Shown here piece by piece: positions 25,839-36,650 of a stretch of 64,000 nucleotides of DNA (the first letter of the stretch is position 1; each line of letters opens with the position of its first letter). Origin of the DNA: Marsupella aquatica (lineage: Eukaryota > Marchantiophyta). The position numbers and the translations under genes were made by a program. A model generated the notes under the pieces. The model saw only the letters and a list, made by a program, of their open reading frames with translations. It was not told the DNA's origin and made no database searches. The DNA lies in contig OZ316891.1 in the NCBI GenBank assembly GCA_973895155.1, positions 3,410,001 through 3,474,000 of the forward strand. The letters run 5' to 3'.

Positions 25839-26407
25839 ACTCAGCGAAGAATCAGGTTACATAGTTGACTCGACTTCTAAGGGGGTCAGCAGGCCCAACG
25901 ACAGTCGATGCCCAGTCTCTACGAGGCCCCGCCTTGCACTTGCCCAACAAGCTCAACTCTGGCTCTCACTCCTTAGTGCATCTGACCCTGCTCAGGTCGG
26001 GACTCCCCGTGCCTCCCCTTTTCTTGCGCTGAGATAACTAAGCCTTCCCCCTCCCCCACAGAGGGAGGGGAAGCCTAATACTATGGTTGCAAAAAGGAAC
26101 CGGAAGATACTACCTTCCGGGGTAATGCCTACTGACTAACTACCTTCTGACTAGCCGGCCGTACTCCTCGACCGGTTGACCGTTGACGGCAAGGGTGCTG
26201 ACCGGGATGGCAGCAGCTAAGTCTACTGACCAAAATCTAGTCCGTTGATGGACTCTATCATACGTTGGCTAATCCTAACTGATCCTGTCCTCATTCTTCC
26301 TACTGTGCTGCTACTCGGTGCCTAATGACAACAATTCTGTCGTTAAGCCTAATCAAAAAGATGTCGCTAACTCAACTACCTTGCGCGGCGCTTGCTCCCA
26401 CCCTTAG
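25839..26407. other. Flank of the coiled-coil gene, no gene seen
   Basis: GC-balanced sequence between element copy A and the stop codon of the minus-strand coiled-coil frame. It may include the 3' UTR of that gene. A CCTCCCCCACAGAGGGAGGGG palindrome-like motif is at about 26047-26070. No open frame of note. Confidence 0.4.
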
Positions 26408-27074
26408 CTAACCACCCCTTACGTGTGTGCTGTGGTCGGACCAGGGTACGTTTGTCCCCCTGTCGGGGCGAGACCTCAAGCCGCCTTGATCAGAGGTGGG
26501 CCCAGGTCTGGCCCGTTGGAGGACTAGTAGAGTAACGCGGTCCTGCAAGGCCTTGTTATCTTGGATCGCCTCCTCTGCCTCGTTTGCCACCTCATCAGCC
26601 TCTACTTGGAGCCAAGCTACGTCTAGATTGAGCTGGTTAATGGAGTCACGATGGGTCTGGTCGTGGGCCAACAATTTATCCCGTTCGGCGGAGAGACTAG
26701 CCACTTGCTGAGCTGCCTGCAGGAATTGGTTGTTGAGGTTGGTCAGGCTGGTAACCCGAGCCGAGGATTCTGAGCGCAATTGAAGCATGGTGTCATCCAG
26801 CTTCTTGAGATCCACTTGCGCCCCGCTCAACTCCTGGGTTAGTCCATCCCGCTGTTCGACGGTGCGAACTAACTCCTCACGGCGGGTAATGGCCTCCTCC
26901 TCGAGGTGTTCTACCAGCATTTGGAGGCACCTGATCTCGTTCCCCTTCGCCATGAGTTCTTCCTCCAAGCGGCTTACAATCCGTGGTTGGTGTTCTAACA
27001 TGAAGAAGGCTGGTTGAAAGTACGCTGAAACTTGTTGTCCGATGTACGTCGCCAGCTCCCTTGACAGAGTCTGA

Positions 27075-27443
27075 GGTCAAAAGCAAGCTAGAGGGGTACC
27101 AAAGGAGTCCCCAAGGACTAGCTCAAAAAGGAGAGTGAAAGGAGTATAAATGTCATTAAGATTTAGCTGAGCACACTCCCAAAAAGGTTGGGCACACTTC
27201 CAAAAAGATTGTGCACACTTCCAAAAAGATTGGGCACTCTTCTTAAATTCCAAAATATGTGGACACACTTCCAAAGATTTGGCATGCAAGATCTTACCTT
27301 TCAATCTCACCAAAACAATCCTAGCCATTCCATGTAACATTTTGGTCTTTTTGTCCTCTAGTGATTGCTTTTACCAAGGACCTATGTCCTTTTGGTGGAG
27401 AAAATGGAGATCCTTTCAGTACCCCTCTAGCTTGCACTTGACC
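27075..27443 (-). mobile_element. 369-bp miniature inverted-repeat element, copy B
   Basis: Inverted relative to copy A and identical in length, with the same 25-bp terminal repeats and three internal 21-bp units. It is flanked by CTGA (27071-27074 and 27444-27447), a perfect 4-bp target duplication. It is inserted in the coding region of the minus-strand coiled-coil gene, between the proline-rich linker and the coiled coil. Confidence 0.87.
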
Positions 27444-28516
27444 CTGACTAAACGTTTGGACCAGGTCGTAGGCCATGGTCCCCAAGGCTACTTGGTAGTC
27501 CTCCATCCTCTCGGGTACCGGCAGTTCCTCGGGCGGGGCAGCAAGCTCCTCCGTAGTCTGCAATGGGGAGGGGAAGGTTTCTTCAGGTGGTGGAGGGATT
27601 GGAGGTGGTTGTATTGGGGGTAGCGGAGGCTCGACGGAAGGGGGCAGCGGAATTTCAACCCGGGGAGGTGATGGAGTATTAGTCGGGGCCTCTGGCTTGG
27701 GTTTGCTCGAGGTGAGGTAGTCTGCTCGCTTGGGGTAGCCTCCTCCGTAGCGGGAGTGACCTTAGTCGGGGCTGAGGTGGCCATATTCTTTCCCCTGGCC
27801 TCCCGCCTTGCCTTGTACCAGGCGAGGATGATGGCGATATGACTTCCCAGGTAAGTCTCCCCCCCGATAGCCATACCTCCCTGAGCCCGCTTAAGCTCCC
27901 CCGAGAACCTACGATAAAAGAATTGGGCCCAGTTCCGCCGCTTGTACTGTTCCACCTGTATGATCGTGCAGAGTGAAATCTTGGATCATGGCTCAATCAT
28001 GTGTAGGGTAGTCCGTATGAAGTTAAGCCGCTCCATACAGATTAAGTTGGTGCACGACCCCTGCTTGTATCCGTTGTCTGTCTTACCCTCGGGTTTGAAG
28101 TGCCGAGGTGTATACTCCTTATCCCAAATTTGGAGTTCAACCGACACCGGCCTGATTGGCAGACAAAAGATCTGTGCTAGCCGATGCTCCGTGAGTGATA
28201 AGGTCTGCCTTGAAACCTTGGTGGTCGATGCGTCAGTGTCAAAATTGGAGATGAACTCACAAATCTCCTTCAGCCCGGCTGCGCACGGTTGGTTACGCGC
28301 TGCTTCCCATTGTCTGCTGATGTCTTCTTCATATTTCTCGGCTGCAATCTGCTGGTCGATGTATCTCGAAATCTTGTTGAACTCCGCTGGAGTCAGTCTC
28401 TGGCTGCCCCTCAGCCTAAAGAACTTTGCGGGGACTTCAAGAATCACCACTGCCACCGATCTGAACCCTTCCTCACTGATATATAGCTCGGTGATGTAAT
28501 CCCGCAGCTCGTTGTA

Positions 28517-28864
28517 GGTCAAAGGCAAGCTAGAGGGGTACCAAAGGAGTCCCCAAGGACTAGCTCAAAAAGGAGAGTGAAAGGAGTATAAATGTCATTA
28601 AGATTTAGCTGAGCACACTCCCAAAAAGGTTGGGCACACTTCCAAAAAGATTGGGCACTCTTCTTAAATTCCGAAATATGTGGACACACTTCCAAAGATT
28701 TGGCATGCAAGATCTTACCTTTCAATCTCACCAAAACAATTCTGGCCATTCCATGTAACATTTTGGTCTTTTTGTCCTCTGATGATTGCTTTTACCAAGG
28801 ACCTATGTCCTTTTGGTGGAGAAAATGGAGATCCTTTCAGTACCCCTCTAGCTTGCACTTGACT
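28517..28864 (-). mobile_element. 348-bp miniature inverted-repeat element, copy C
   Basis: Same terminal repeats and orientation as copy B, but 21 bp shorter because one internal CTTTTTGGAAGTGTGC unit is missing. The last base of the right terminus is T instead of C. It is flanked by TGTA (28513-28516 and 28865-28868), a perfect 4-bp target duplication. It interrupts the same minus-strand gene, in the N-terminal domain. Confidence 0.86.
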
Positions 28865-29160
28865 TGTAACTGGAATCCCTGGTGATGGCCGTCTTCTCAC
28901 AGTTAACCTGTGCTACCTTGGTCACCAGCTTCGCGTATCTTCGTTCGTAAGCGGCTTTCTCGGGGCAAGAGTACCAGTAAGTCTCGGAGAGTTTAGCACC
29001 AACCTCGCCAAACAAGGTCCAAAATCCCAAGGCTGTAAGGATCATACTAACCTCTGAAGTCTGGTTCGTCGAGTCCGAGTTCCTGCCTGGCCAGTCCGCT
29101 TGTTGGTGGAGCACCTGAAAACTTTACATTTTACCAGATATGAGTTCACCTCATTGTCAC

Positions 29161-29462
29161 CTCGGGGGTTTCACTTCCACAAAAATAACACATCACGTGT
29201 GACGAAGCATAGGGTCATTTTATTGGTTCAAATTAAGGGAAGACTTAAGAATTCTCTGAGAAGAACAATATGGTTTTTTAAATCAAATTTTGAGACTTAT
29301 AACTTGAACATTAGGGTCCTTATACCCAAATTTTGGAATATTCCAAGAATATTCCAACAACTTATAGGGGTTGAAAAATATTTTTTTCTTACATTTTAGG
29401 GGGTATGAGGCCTAAAAACATCGCAGGTCATGGGGAGGCATTCATATAGTGAGACCCCCAAG
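29161..29462 (+). mobile_element. 302-bp hAT-type miniature element
   Basis: Perfect 8-bp direct repeats ATTGTCAC flank it (29153-29160 and 29463-29470). The ends are CTCGGGGGTTTCACTT and TAGTGAGACCCCCAAG, imperfect inverted repeats. An 8-bp duplication is the hallmark of the hAT superfamily. The interior is AT-rich and non-coding, with GGAATATTCCAAGAATATTCC in the middle. It lies in the inferred intron just 5' of the 29114 exon of the minus-strand coiled-coil gene. Confidence 0.8.
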
Positions 29463-29470
29463 ATTGTCAC

Positions 29471-29954
29471 TCTCTAATTAGTCAGTTTGGCCTCCAAGTG
29501 AACCACAAACAAGTTGTTGGAAAATGAGTGGACTTATGTACTAATGCAAAGAACCACTTCTCGGGGACATATGTACCACTCTCTTGACCTCAATTCCTGA
29601 TAACTCTTGGTTTTTCAAGAATAATTGGAAAATGCAGTGAGTCGATTATGTCTGAAACGTGATTCCATCTGCTGAAAATGATAACCATCTATTAAACACA
29701 TCTAGACCTTGTTGTGTGATTGTTCAAATTTCGTGACTAACCCCCTCGGTCACAGGCCTTGTTATATATTACCTTAGCCTTAATTTATAGTTATAGATTT
29801 ATTGGGCCCATACAACACTAGGCTGTGCAGTCCTAGGTGCATTGGTGGTGCTAGAGCCATCATGGGCGTAGTAGTAGTAGACTTAGAGTTCCAGGTGATG
29901 GGTTTTGTGGAGTGAAGATAGCCCTCCGGGGTCCTCACTTGTTTCCTTAATTTC
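29471..29954. other. Intergenic, nothing recognised
   Basis: AT-rich sequence with no open frame or repeat of note between two miniature-element copies. Confidence 0.5.
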
Positions 29955-30235
29955 TACCCATCACGCAAAAGTAAGTATATAGGGTTACTTTGTTTATTGG
30001 GTTGAGAATAATACTTTTAAATTTCTAGAGAGGAACATTTGGATTTTTAAAATTCAATTTTGAGAATTATAGGAGAAGATAGGGTTTTATAAATAAAATT
30101 TGGGAACATTTTTAGAATATTCCAAAAATATAGAAGTAGAAAAATAGTTCAAAAAATCTCTTTTTATATTTTAGGGTGTTTAATAGCTAAAAATATCAAA
30201 CTTGTTATGAGACCCCCTTCAGAATGAGGCCCCTG
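29955..30235 (+). mobile_element. Decayed copy of the hAT-like miniature element
   Basis: The order of blocks (ATCACGCAAAAG, TTTATTGGGTTGAGAAT, GGAACATTTGGATTTTTAAA, GAATATTCCAAAAATA, TTTTAGGGTGTTTAATAGC, ATGAGACCCCC) parallels 29161-29462, but with many substitutions. The ends are not sharp. Confidence 0.5.
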
Positions 30236-30239
30236 AGTA

Positions 30240-32500
30240 TAGCCTTAGCTACTGTAGCTGGCTGTGGAGGGACAAGGGAGAAGAAGTGGGAGTTTACCCC
30301 CAACAAAGGTGGCTGGAGGGGTGGATACAGTGTAGCATCAGGCTTGGATGGGAGTTTGGAGGAGAGTCAGGGTGGCAGGAGGTAGAAGCAGAATTGGCCA
30401 GGGGTTACCACTATGAAGGGCTGCCATGAGTACGTATGTATGTTGATAGCCTAGCTGGGTGGAGGATTTGGGTACCGGGTGTTGAACATGTCGGGTAGGA
30501 CTTTTTGAACCTCTTGTGAATCCCATTACATAGATTATAATTCCTTCACAGCCTTGAGAACATGTATTCAGTAACTTGCAAGTTTTTTTTCTTCAAAACA
30601 TTTTCCAAAGCAAAATAATAGGTTCACAAAACACTTTTGATGAACTGAATATTGCTAAAGTAGCAGAGAAAAAACATCCAAATATGGTCAGGTGAGAAAT
30701 ACGTTGCAAGACTATTTATTAGTATGAGAAACAGTTGCAAAGCCAATAACATCAAAAATGGGTTGCGATGTCGTCAACTTTGCAAGGGTGATTTGCAGGA
30801 CTTAGAGCATGGGATATTGTGATGTCCCGTCCCTTCAAAGTATGTGAAGGCGATTTGACCTAGCAAGACCTTTCCTGCGTAAAAAAAAAGCTTTGCAAAG
30901 GGACCAATATCATGCAGTAGTGATCTGTGATCTGGGTGCAGGGGGCCGGGTCATCCTAGGAGGGGGCTATTGGGAGGCTTACAAAGGAGAGAGCCACAAG
31001 GGAAGCTCCCAGGAGAAGGTACGTAAGCTGCGGAGTGGGGCTGGGAAAGGAAGTCACGGAGAGTGGCATCCACGAGGAAAGTTGCCAGGAGAAGGTGACA
31101 AAAGAAACTTGGGTACCATTAGGAGGGCTCGGGATGCCACAAGGAGGCTGGCGGGTGGCAAGAGGAACTGAAGGCCTGGGCGCCCCCGCATTAGTTGAAT
31201 ACTGGGTGAGACGATCTCCCACGTACTGTCCCCAGTTCCCTTATTGAGTCTTACACGAATTCCGAAGCCCCGCATCTGAGTTAATTTAGGCAACTGGGCC
31301 AGATGCACCAGGAACTAGAAGCCTAGCTAGGTGTCAGCATACTGGTGGGAGGAACTGGACAGACTGCAACCTAATCTCCAAACAGGAGGAATGGTTGAAT
31401 GATGAACATCCAACCTTTGAGTTTTTGTGTCTGAGGGTGCACTGTCTGGTGTTACTTTGGTGTCACTGTCATATCTGGTGTCATGTATGTTAAGCTACAA
31501 TATCCTACTATACTAGCTGTAACTCACTGATTGTGACTATAGTCGCTCCCCTTGAACCAAGAAAACTACCAAAAAACCCTGCCTCAAAACTCCCGATCAA
31601 GGGTAAAATGACTATAAATAAATACATAAATACTTATTTTTCTTGGCTCGATTCCAACCTGCCTGTAGCTAGTCACCCATAGGTTATTTTGTTTGAACGT
31701 CAGAGTTCAGTGGTTAGTAGGCTGGGCTGGGTGTACTCAAAAGAAAGTGGCTACACAAGGCAGATCTATCCCCTTCCCATGTGGGACATACTCCCATTTT
31801 GTTGAGGTTTCTCCTATCATTTTGACAAATAAGTAGGAGAACGCGCAAAGTGGTAGAATTGCATACATTCCCACTTCTGAATATAGGAGCTTCTCCGAGT
31901 TCTGATTTAAAGTGGGACCCCACATTGGAATTAAATTTCCCAGTATGTTATGTAGTAATTCCTGAGGATATCTTTGGGTACTTTTAATACTTTTAAGTGG
32001 AACAAGGCACGTGTATTGTTTATGTAGACTGTTAGGTAATGATTCATGCATCATTACCCATTTAGAATTCATTGACACAATTTTTATAGCCCAAATTGAT
32101 GCTCTGGTTGAAGATTTATGAGCAGTTTTAGTGTTTGTAGGTAAGTATACAAATTCCTGTCTGAACACAAGAGAATTGGCAAAAACCCACGTATTACCAA
32201 AGGAAAATACAAATACTCTACTATTGTCTTTTTTGTAAGTAGGACTTAAGAACACCAATAACAAACTAGGTAAAAGTCACACATAAGGTAGGATAAATTT
32301 GATTTCCGACAGGGGCATGTGACAGTTTTTCCCTGTGCTAGTCACATGACTTGCTGACTCTGCTCTATTAGATAACCACGTACAAAATAATTCTCAAAAA
32401 ATTAAAGAGAGACAAATTAATTAATCTATCTAATCTTCGCATCAGCCCGTGCATTTTATATACAGCCCTCGGAGACCTACTGACGGAAAAGGTGAGCTAG
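30240..32500. other. Intergenic region with one unusually long unrecognised frame
   Basis: The 30240-31250 part is purine-rich with overlapping short frames (for example 30893-31171 plus) that share no known domain. A 175-codon minus-strand frame at 31737-32264 is long for such AT-rich DNA, so it may be a fragment of a once-coding element. Its sequence (for example MWGPTLNQNSEKLLYSEVGM) matches no family I know. No start context or splice partners are evident. Confidence 0.4.
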
Positions 32501-32663
32501 ATAGGATTTCTTCTTTGCTTTTCTGCCAGGCCTGCTCAACCAGGCGACCTACCTCCTTGATTCACTGGCATGAGTGTTAGTGTACAGGCAGTCATGCCTT
32601 GGAAATACAACAAATCGATCACTGCTCAATCCCCCGTCCATCTCCGATTCAAACCAAAATGGT

Positions 32664-32758
32664 GATCCAGGAGAAGAAGATCGGACGCGGGGCAGCCTAG
32701 TGACAGAATTATTGCTAGTCACTAGGCTGCCCCGCATCCGATCTTCTTCTCCTGGATC
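32664..32758. repeat. 41-bp inverted repeat (hairpin) upstream of the acidic-repeat gene
   Basis: Arms 32664-32704 and 32718-32758 are reverse complements with a single mismatch and a 13-bp loop. The left arm starts GATCCAGGAGAAGAAGATCG, and the right arm ends CTTCTTCTCCTGGATC. Copies 2 and 3 of the segment keep only the right arm, so the left arm is an inverted duplication specific to copy 1. It lies about 40 bp before the TATA-like motif. Confidence 0.85.
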
Positions 32759-32795
32759 CTCCCATCCGGGGCCGGGTATGTGGTTCCTTCTGGAC

Positions 32796-32802
32796 TATAT
32801 AT
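32796..32802 (+). promoter_or_regulatory. TATA-like motif of acidic-repeat gene copy 1
   Basis: TATATAT followed by GCCTATGTTAGCAGTAAAGAG, conserved at the equivalent place in copy 2 and lost in the decayed third copy. It lies about 310 bp 5' of the ATG, leaving room for a long leader. Confidence 0.35.
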
Positions 32803-33111
32803 GCCTATGTTAGCAGTAAAGAGCTCATTATCTGTATTGCGCTCCGAATTGACAGTTCTTCCAAGTAGAGTCTTTCACATCTGCCTGTCCGCTCATGTCA
32901 AGGACCCGGGTCTACAAGGCAACCAAAAATCTGCCTCAGAGAGTAGAAGCTTCAGGCACGATATGACCTTGGTGTTGTAGTGGCCTAGTTAATTTCTTTC
33001 AGAGTTTCGGGTACTTGAGAGAGTTTTCCAGAGATTTGTGCTGTCTCCTTGCATACTTTGACAAACTCACAAACGCATTTGGATCCAGAGAAAGTTCAAG
33101 GCAAGTAAGTT

Positions 33112-34327
33112 ATGGATGCGCAGTGGGAAGAACGTGAAGGCAATTTCGTTGCCTCAGTGAAAGAAATGTCTGAGTGGGACTCAAGCAAAAAGGGGACATT
33201 GCGAAAATTAATCGTTGAACCTGAAGATCCCAAGAGAGAAGAGGGTGAGGAAGCAGTTGAAGAGGCCGAGGAAGATTCAGTTGAAGAGGTTAACGACGAT
33301 CCAGTTGAAGAAGTCCTCCAGGAGAATGAGTTCCACGAAATTTTTAAGTTGATCGCTCGGGATGAATTGACGAACTGTGATCTCAAGAAGGCTTCAAGCT
33401 TCCTAGCAAAGGAGCTATCTGGTCCTTCAAGAGAGTCTGCAGTGCAACAGTCTGTGAAACCTCCCAAGAGAGAAGAGGGTGAGGATGCAGTTGAAGACTC
33501 TGAGGAAGATTCAGTTGATGACGATGACGACGATCCAGTTGACGAGGCTGAGGATTCAGTTGAAGAGGATGAGGACGATCCAGTTGAGGAGGTCCTCCAG
33601 GAGAATGAGTTCCACCCAATTTTTAAGTTGATCGCTCAGGATGAATTGAAGAACTGTGACCTCAAGAAGGCTGCAAGCTTCCTAGAAAAGGAGCTATCTG
33701 GTCCTTCAAGAGAGTCTACAGTGCAACAGTCTGTGAAACCAGTCTCGGTGAGCCTTTGTATATATATATATCCTACTTAGTTATTACTCTTAGTTCCTGT
33801 GGTGGTTGCTGATCATTTCTATTACAGTCAGGAGCTCTCTACTTTAGTTGTTGCCCGTCTTTCATTCAAGACCTAATTGATCGATCTATGCTTTCGTTGT
33901 CTTTTGACTAAAGTATTTCTTTATTTGTGCTTAATTAATTGTCTGCAACTGAAGAATAGGATACGCAATGGGTCCGGTTGAATGGATTTTTAATGGTTTT
34001 GTTGATCCGATCAATAGCTGCATGTTAGTGATATTTCTGTTCCCCAATTAGCAGGCTGTGGTGACTGCTGGAAAGACGTACATCTGTCTTTTGGTTAATG
34101 TCTAAATTTACCGTTTTCTTAAATACGACCAGAATTCTGATGCGGCCTAATTAAGTCCTAACTGTATATTAACCAGATGTGTAGATTTAGACTAAATTTG
34201 CAATTAATGTGTATTCTTTCATGTCATGCAGACTGTTGAAGGATTCACCAAAAGGAGAACAGAATCACCTTTAACATCAGGACAAGACTGGAAAAGACGC
34301 AAAGCACCCTCCCAATCCGAAGAGTAA
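33112..34327 (+). CDS. Acidic internal-repeat protein, two repeat units (paralogue 1)
   Basis: Two exons, 33112-33747 and 34232-34327 (GT-AG, phase 0), give 243 residues. The N-terminal 40 residues include NFVASVKEMSEWDS. Two tandem units follow, each an Asp/Glu-rich stretch (the second has DSVDDDDDDPVDE) and then a predicted helical segment, NEFHEIFKLIARDEL...KKASSFLAKEL, at residues 72-103 and 165-194. Exon 2 adds a short basic tail with FTKRRTE and DWKRRK, which looks like a nuclear localisation signal. I do not recognise the family. An acidic nuclear protein with repeated helical binding modules is an inference. The near-identical paralogue at 43159 keeps the same frame and splice sites despite repeat-number change, which supports a real gene. 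The long serine-rich frame on the opposite strand is a shadow of the GAN-rich codons. Confidence 0.8.
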
Positions 34328-34755
34328 TTCGGAACCGCAATTCATAGATGGACGCCTTTGTTAGATCGATACAGCTCCCAGAAAGGCTGGAGATCGAAAA
34401 GACTCTCGTGATCTGAAGCATAATTGATTTGAAACCTTAATTCACAGGCGGATGGCTGCAATTGTTAGATATCTCCCGGAGTATCCTAGAGGAAGTGTTT
34501 CACTTACAAATTAAAACGCGCACAGAGTATAGAAGCTACGGGAGAAGCCATATGGGTAGGCAAAAGCCGCAAAATATGGCTTATTACATGTATGACATTG
34601 GAAACTGCCAGTTCATTTGTATATTGACATGTCCACAAATTTGGGAAAACAACTTGCTGAAGAAACAAGAGATATTTGTCACTTTCGCTAATGTTTGAGA
34701 CGCTGTTGTAAACATCTTGTCCACAAACACCAGTACCTAGATAAACATGTATAAG

Positions 34756-35929
34756 TATAAAATAGAGAAAATTTTGATATCAATCCCTTCCGCCCTGTCT
34801 CCTTCCCGCCCCCTTCCCGCACCCCTACACCCACATACAGATAAAATCCAAATACAAAGCAACTCCCCCAGCCCCTCCCCCTTTCTCAAATTAAAGAAAG
34901 AAACCAAATAATAAACAAGACCTCATTCCACCCCCAAATTAAATCCCTTTCTCGTCAGTGCTTTGTCCTCCGGCCGATCATAAGTCTTAGAAGATCAGAG
35001 AACAACAACAGGAAGTAACTTTCAAGCCTAGCAACTCACAGCCAACACGCAGATGATCCGATATAATGGAAGCAAGCTGTATATAAGGTGGCAATAATAG
35101 AGGGAGAGATGGAGCGGGTACACGGGAATATATTGGACCGAGCAAACTAAATAGAAAGGCATATATATAAATTGCCTGGTCTGTATGAAGTCTGAAAGCC
35201 AGAGATCTACCTTAAATTGTTAGTGCCAAGGGTGTGACAGAGACTAGCTAGTACGTAAGTCATCAGCTTATTTGTTTTTCTTGATGTGAAACCATACCAG
35301 CCACCCTACCAGCGAGGCACCAAGTGTGGTAAATTCTTCACTCCTAGTTAATTCTGCTGGCAGGATTGGTAATTTTAGGTTGCCCTTGTTCAACTCCAAC
35401 TTGCCTGACCTAGAAATCAACTACCAACATCCCTACGGTAAAGAATGGGCTTAACCTTGGTTGGCCCTAGTTCAACTAACTTTTGCTCACTCCTTTCAAC
35501 CCGCTTTCAAACAATGATCAAAACCTGTCAATTTTCTCTTTAAAGATACACAAGAGGATTCATCCAATCCTAATATTGCACTCCATATATTACATGTGGC
35601 AAAATGCATGCACCACACGGTGCACCATCCTTGTGGTTTCTGTCTATGCATCGGTGTCACTGTAAATTCTATACTAGCTAGTTACTTACTGTAAATCACT
35701 GTACCATCACCTAGAGCTAAATTTATCGAGATCAGTGGTAAGTAGGCTGGATATATGTACTGAACAAAAATGACCAGTGGACGCCTGGCTGATTCTGCTC
35801 TCATTAACTCCCTCAAGAATAATTTGGAAACAAATTTAAGACATAAAACTATCTATATAATCTTGCCCATGTACTTGACATTGAGTCATAAGTAGCTAAC
35901 CCACAAAATGAAGAGTTTACTTGGGCCAG
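34756..35929. other. Intergenic region
   Basis: C-rich then AT-rich sequence with no gene. A weak echo of the duplicated segment (CAGCGAGGCACCAAGTGTGG, compare GGCACCAAGTGTGAGC at about 36010) appears near 35306, suggesting another very old partial copy. Confidence 0.4.
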
Positions 35930-36330
35930 AACTTGGTAGATGTTTTTGATATTGCTTCTTCCAGGCCTGCCCAACTAAGGCACCTTACCTTATTATTGGC
36001 TGGCAAGAGTGGCACCAAGTGTGAGCTAGCCGTCATGCCTTGGAAATATAACCAATCACTGTTCAGCCCCCCATCGATCACAACACATTGCTGAGCATAC
36101 ACTCACGAACCCCCGCCCCTAGCTAGAACCCACATAATTTGGTCATTTTGGCGTCCGCGCATCTGGTCTTCTTCTTCTGGATCCTCCTCCCATCTATCCG
36201 GATATGTGGGTCCTTCTGGACTGCATATGCTTATGTAATTGGCTGGAAATTAATGGTTCATATATTTTCTGTGTCGGGCTCTGAGAGCTCTGCCAAGAAA
36301 AGTGTTTCAAGTCTTCATGTCAGCTCATAT

Positions 36331-36468
36331 CATATATTGAATATAAATCTACCTCAGAGGGTAGATGCTTTAAGGTATGAGGATCTTAGAGTTTTAGCTA
36401 TATCATTGAATATAAATCTACCTCAGAGGGTAGATGCTTTAAGGTATGAGGATCTTAGAGTTTTAGCT
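36331..36468. repeat. 69-bp tandem duplication
   Basis: Two near-identical head-to-tail units containing AATATAAATCTACCTCAGAG, GGTAGATGCTTTAAGG and TCTTAGAGTTTTAGCT. They lie in the upstream part of the decayed third copy. Confidence 0.85.
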
Positions 36469-36530
36469 GCTTACCTTCTGTTGTTTCTGATACTAGTTTT
36501 CCAGAGCTCTGTGCTGACTGATGATCGACA

Positions 36531-36650
36531 GAAAAAGCTTTAATTTGTCTCCAGCCATAGAAAGTTTAAGGGAAGTAAGTTTTGAGAAAAAGCTTTAATT
36601 TGTCTCCAGACATAGAAAGTTTAAGGGAAGTAAGTTTTGGATGGTACGGT
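36531..36650. repeat. 65-bp tandem duplication at the decayed start region
   Basis: GAAAAAGCTTTAATTTGTCT and CATAGAAAGTTTAAGGGAAG occur twice with a period of 65 bp, immediately before the former start codon of the third gene copy. Confidence 0.85.

Larger units (their letters stand above)
26408..29114 (-). pseudogene. Globular/Pro-rich/coiled-coil protein gene broken by two miniature elements
   Basis: Minus-strand coding blocks run 29114-28869, 28516-27720, about 27720-27448 and 27074-26408. The first begins after a TTTTCAG acceptor, so an upstream exon is likely. Elements C and B sit between blocks. Removing each element plus one 4-bp target copy (352 and 373 bp) restores the same frame: SSY joins NELRDY, and QTFSQ joins TLSREL. 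Two other lesions remain: an in-frame TGA at 27986-27988 and a one-base frameshift near 27705-27725. The predicted product has a globular N-terminal part of about 350 residues, a proline-rich linker (PPLPPIQPPPIPPPP), and a C-terminal coiled coil of more than 150 residues (MLEHQPRIVSRLEEELMAKG onward). I do not recognise the family; a transposon gag-like or plant mobile-domain protein are possibilities. Confidence 0.65.
32505..34755. repeat. Segmental duplication, copy 1
   Basis: This 2.25-kb block is near-identical to 42595-46705 once the 1,496-bp insertion in the latter is removed. Identity covers the upstream region (TGCTTTTCTGCCAGGCCTGC, CATGCCTTGGAAATACAACA), both exons, the intron (484 bp in both copies) and the 3' flank up to CACAAACACCAGTAC. 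Intron similarity is almost as high as exon similarity, which points to a recent duplication. A third, decayed copy lies between the two. Confidence 0.9.

Noticed and set aside
25466-27443. Copies A and B as long terminal inverted repeats of one larger transposon enclosing 25.8-27.1 kb
   Set aside because: Each copy has its own different perfect 4-bp target duplication and its own terminal repeats, and a third copy lies elsewhere, so they are separate insertions.
30893-31308. Overlapping 70-92 codon frames on both strands at about 31 kb
   Set aside because: Purine-rich strand bias explains stop-free stretches; no motif, no splice continuity.
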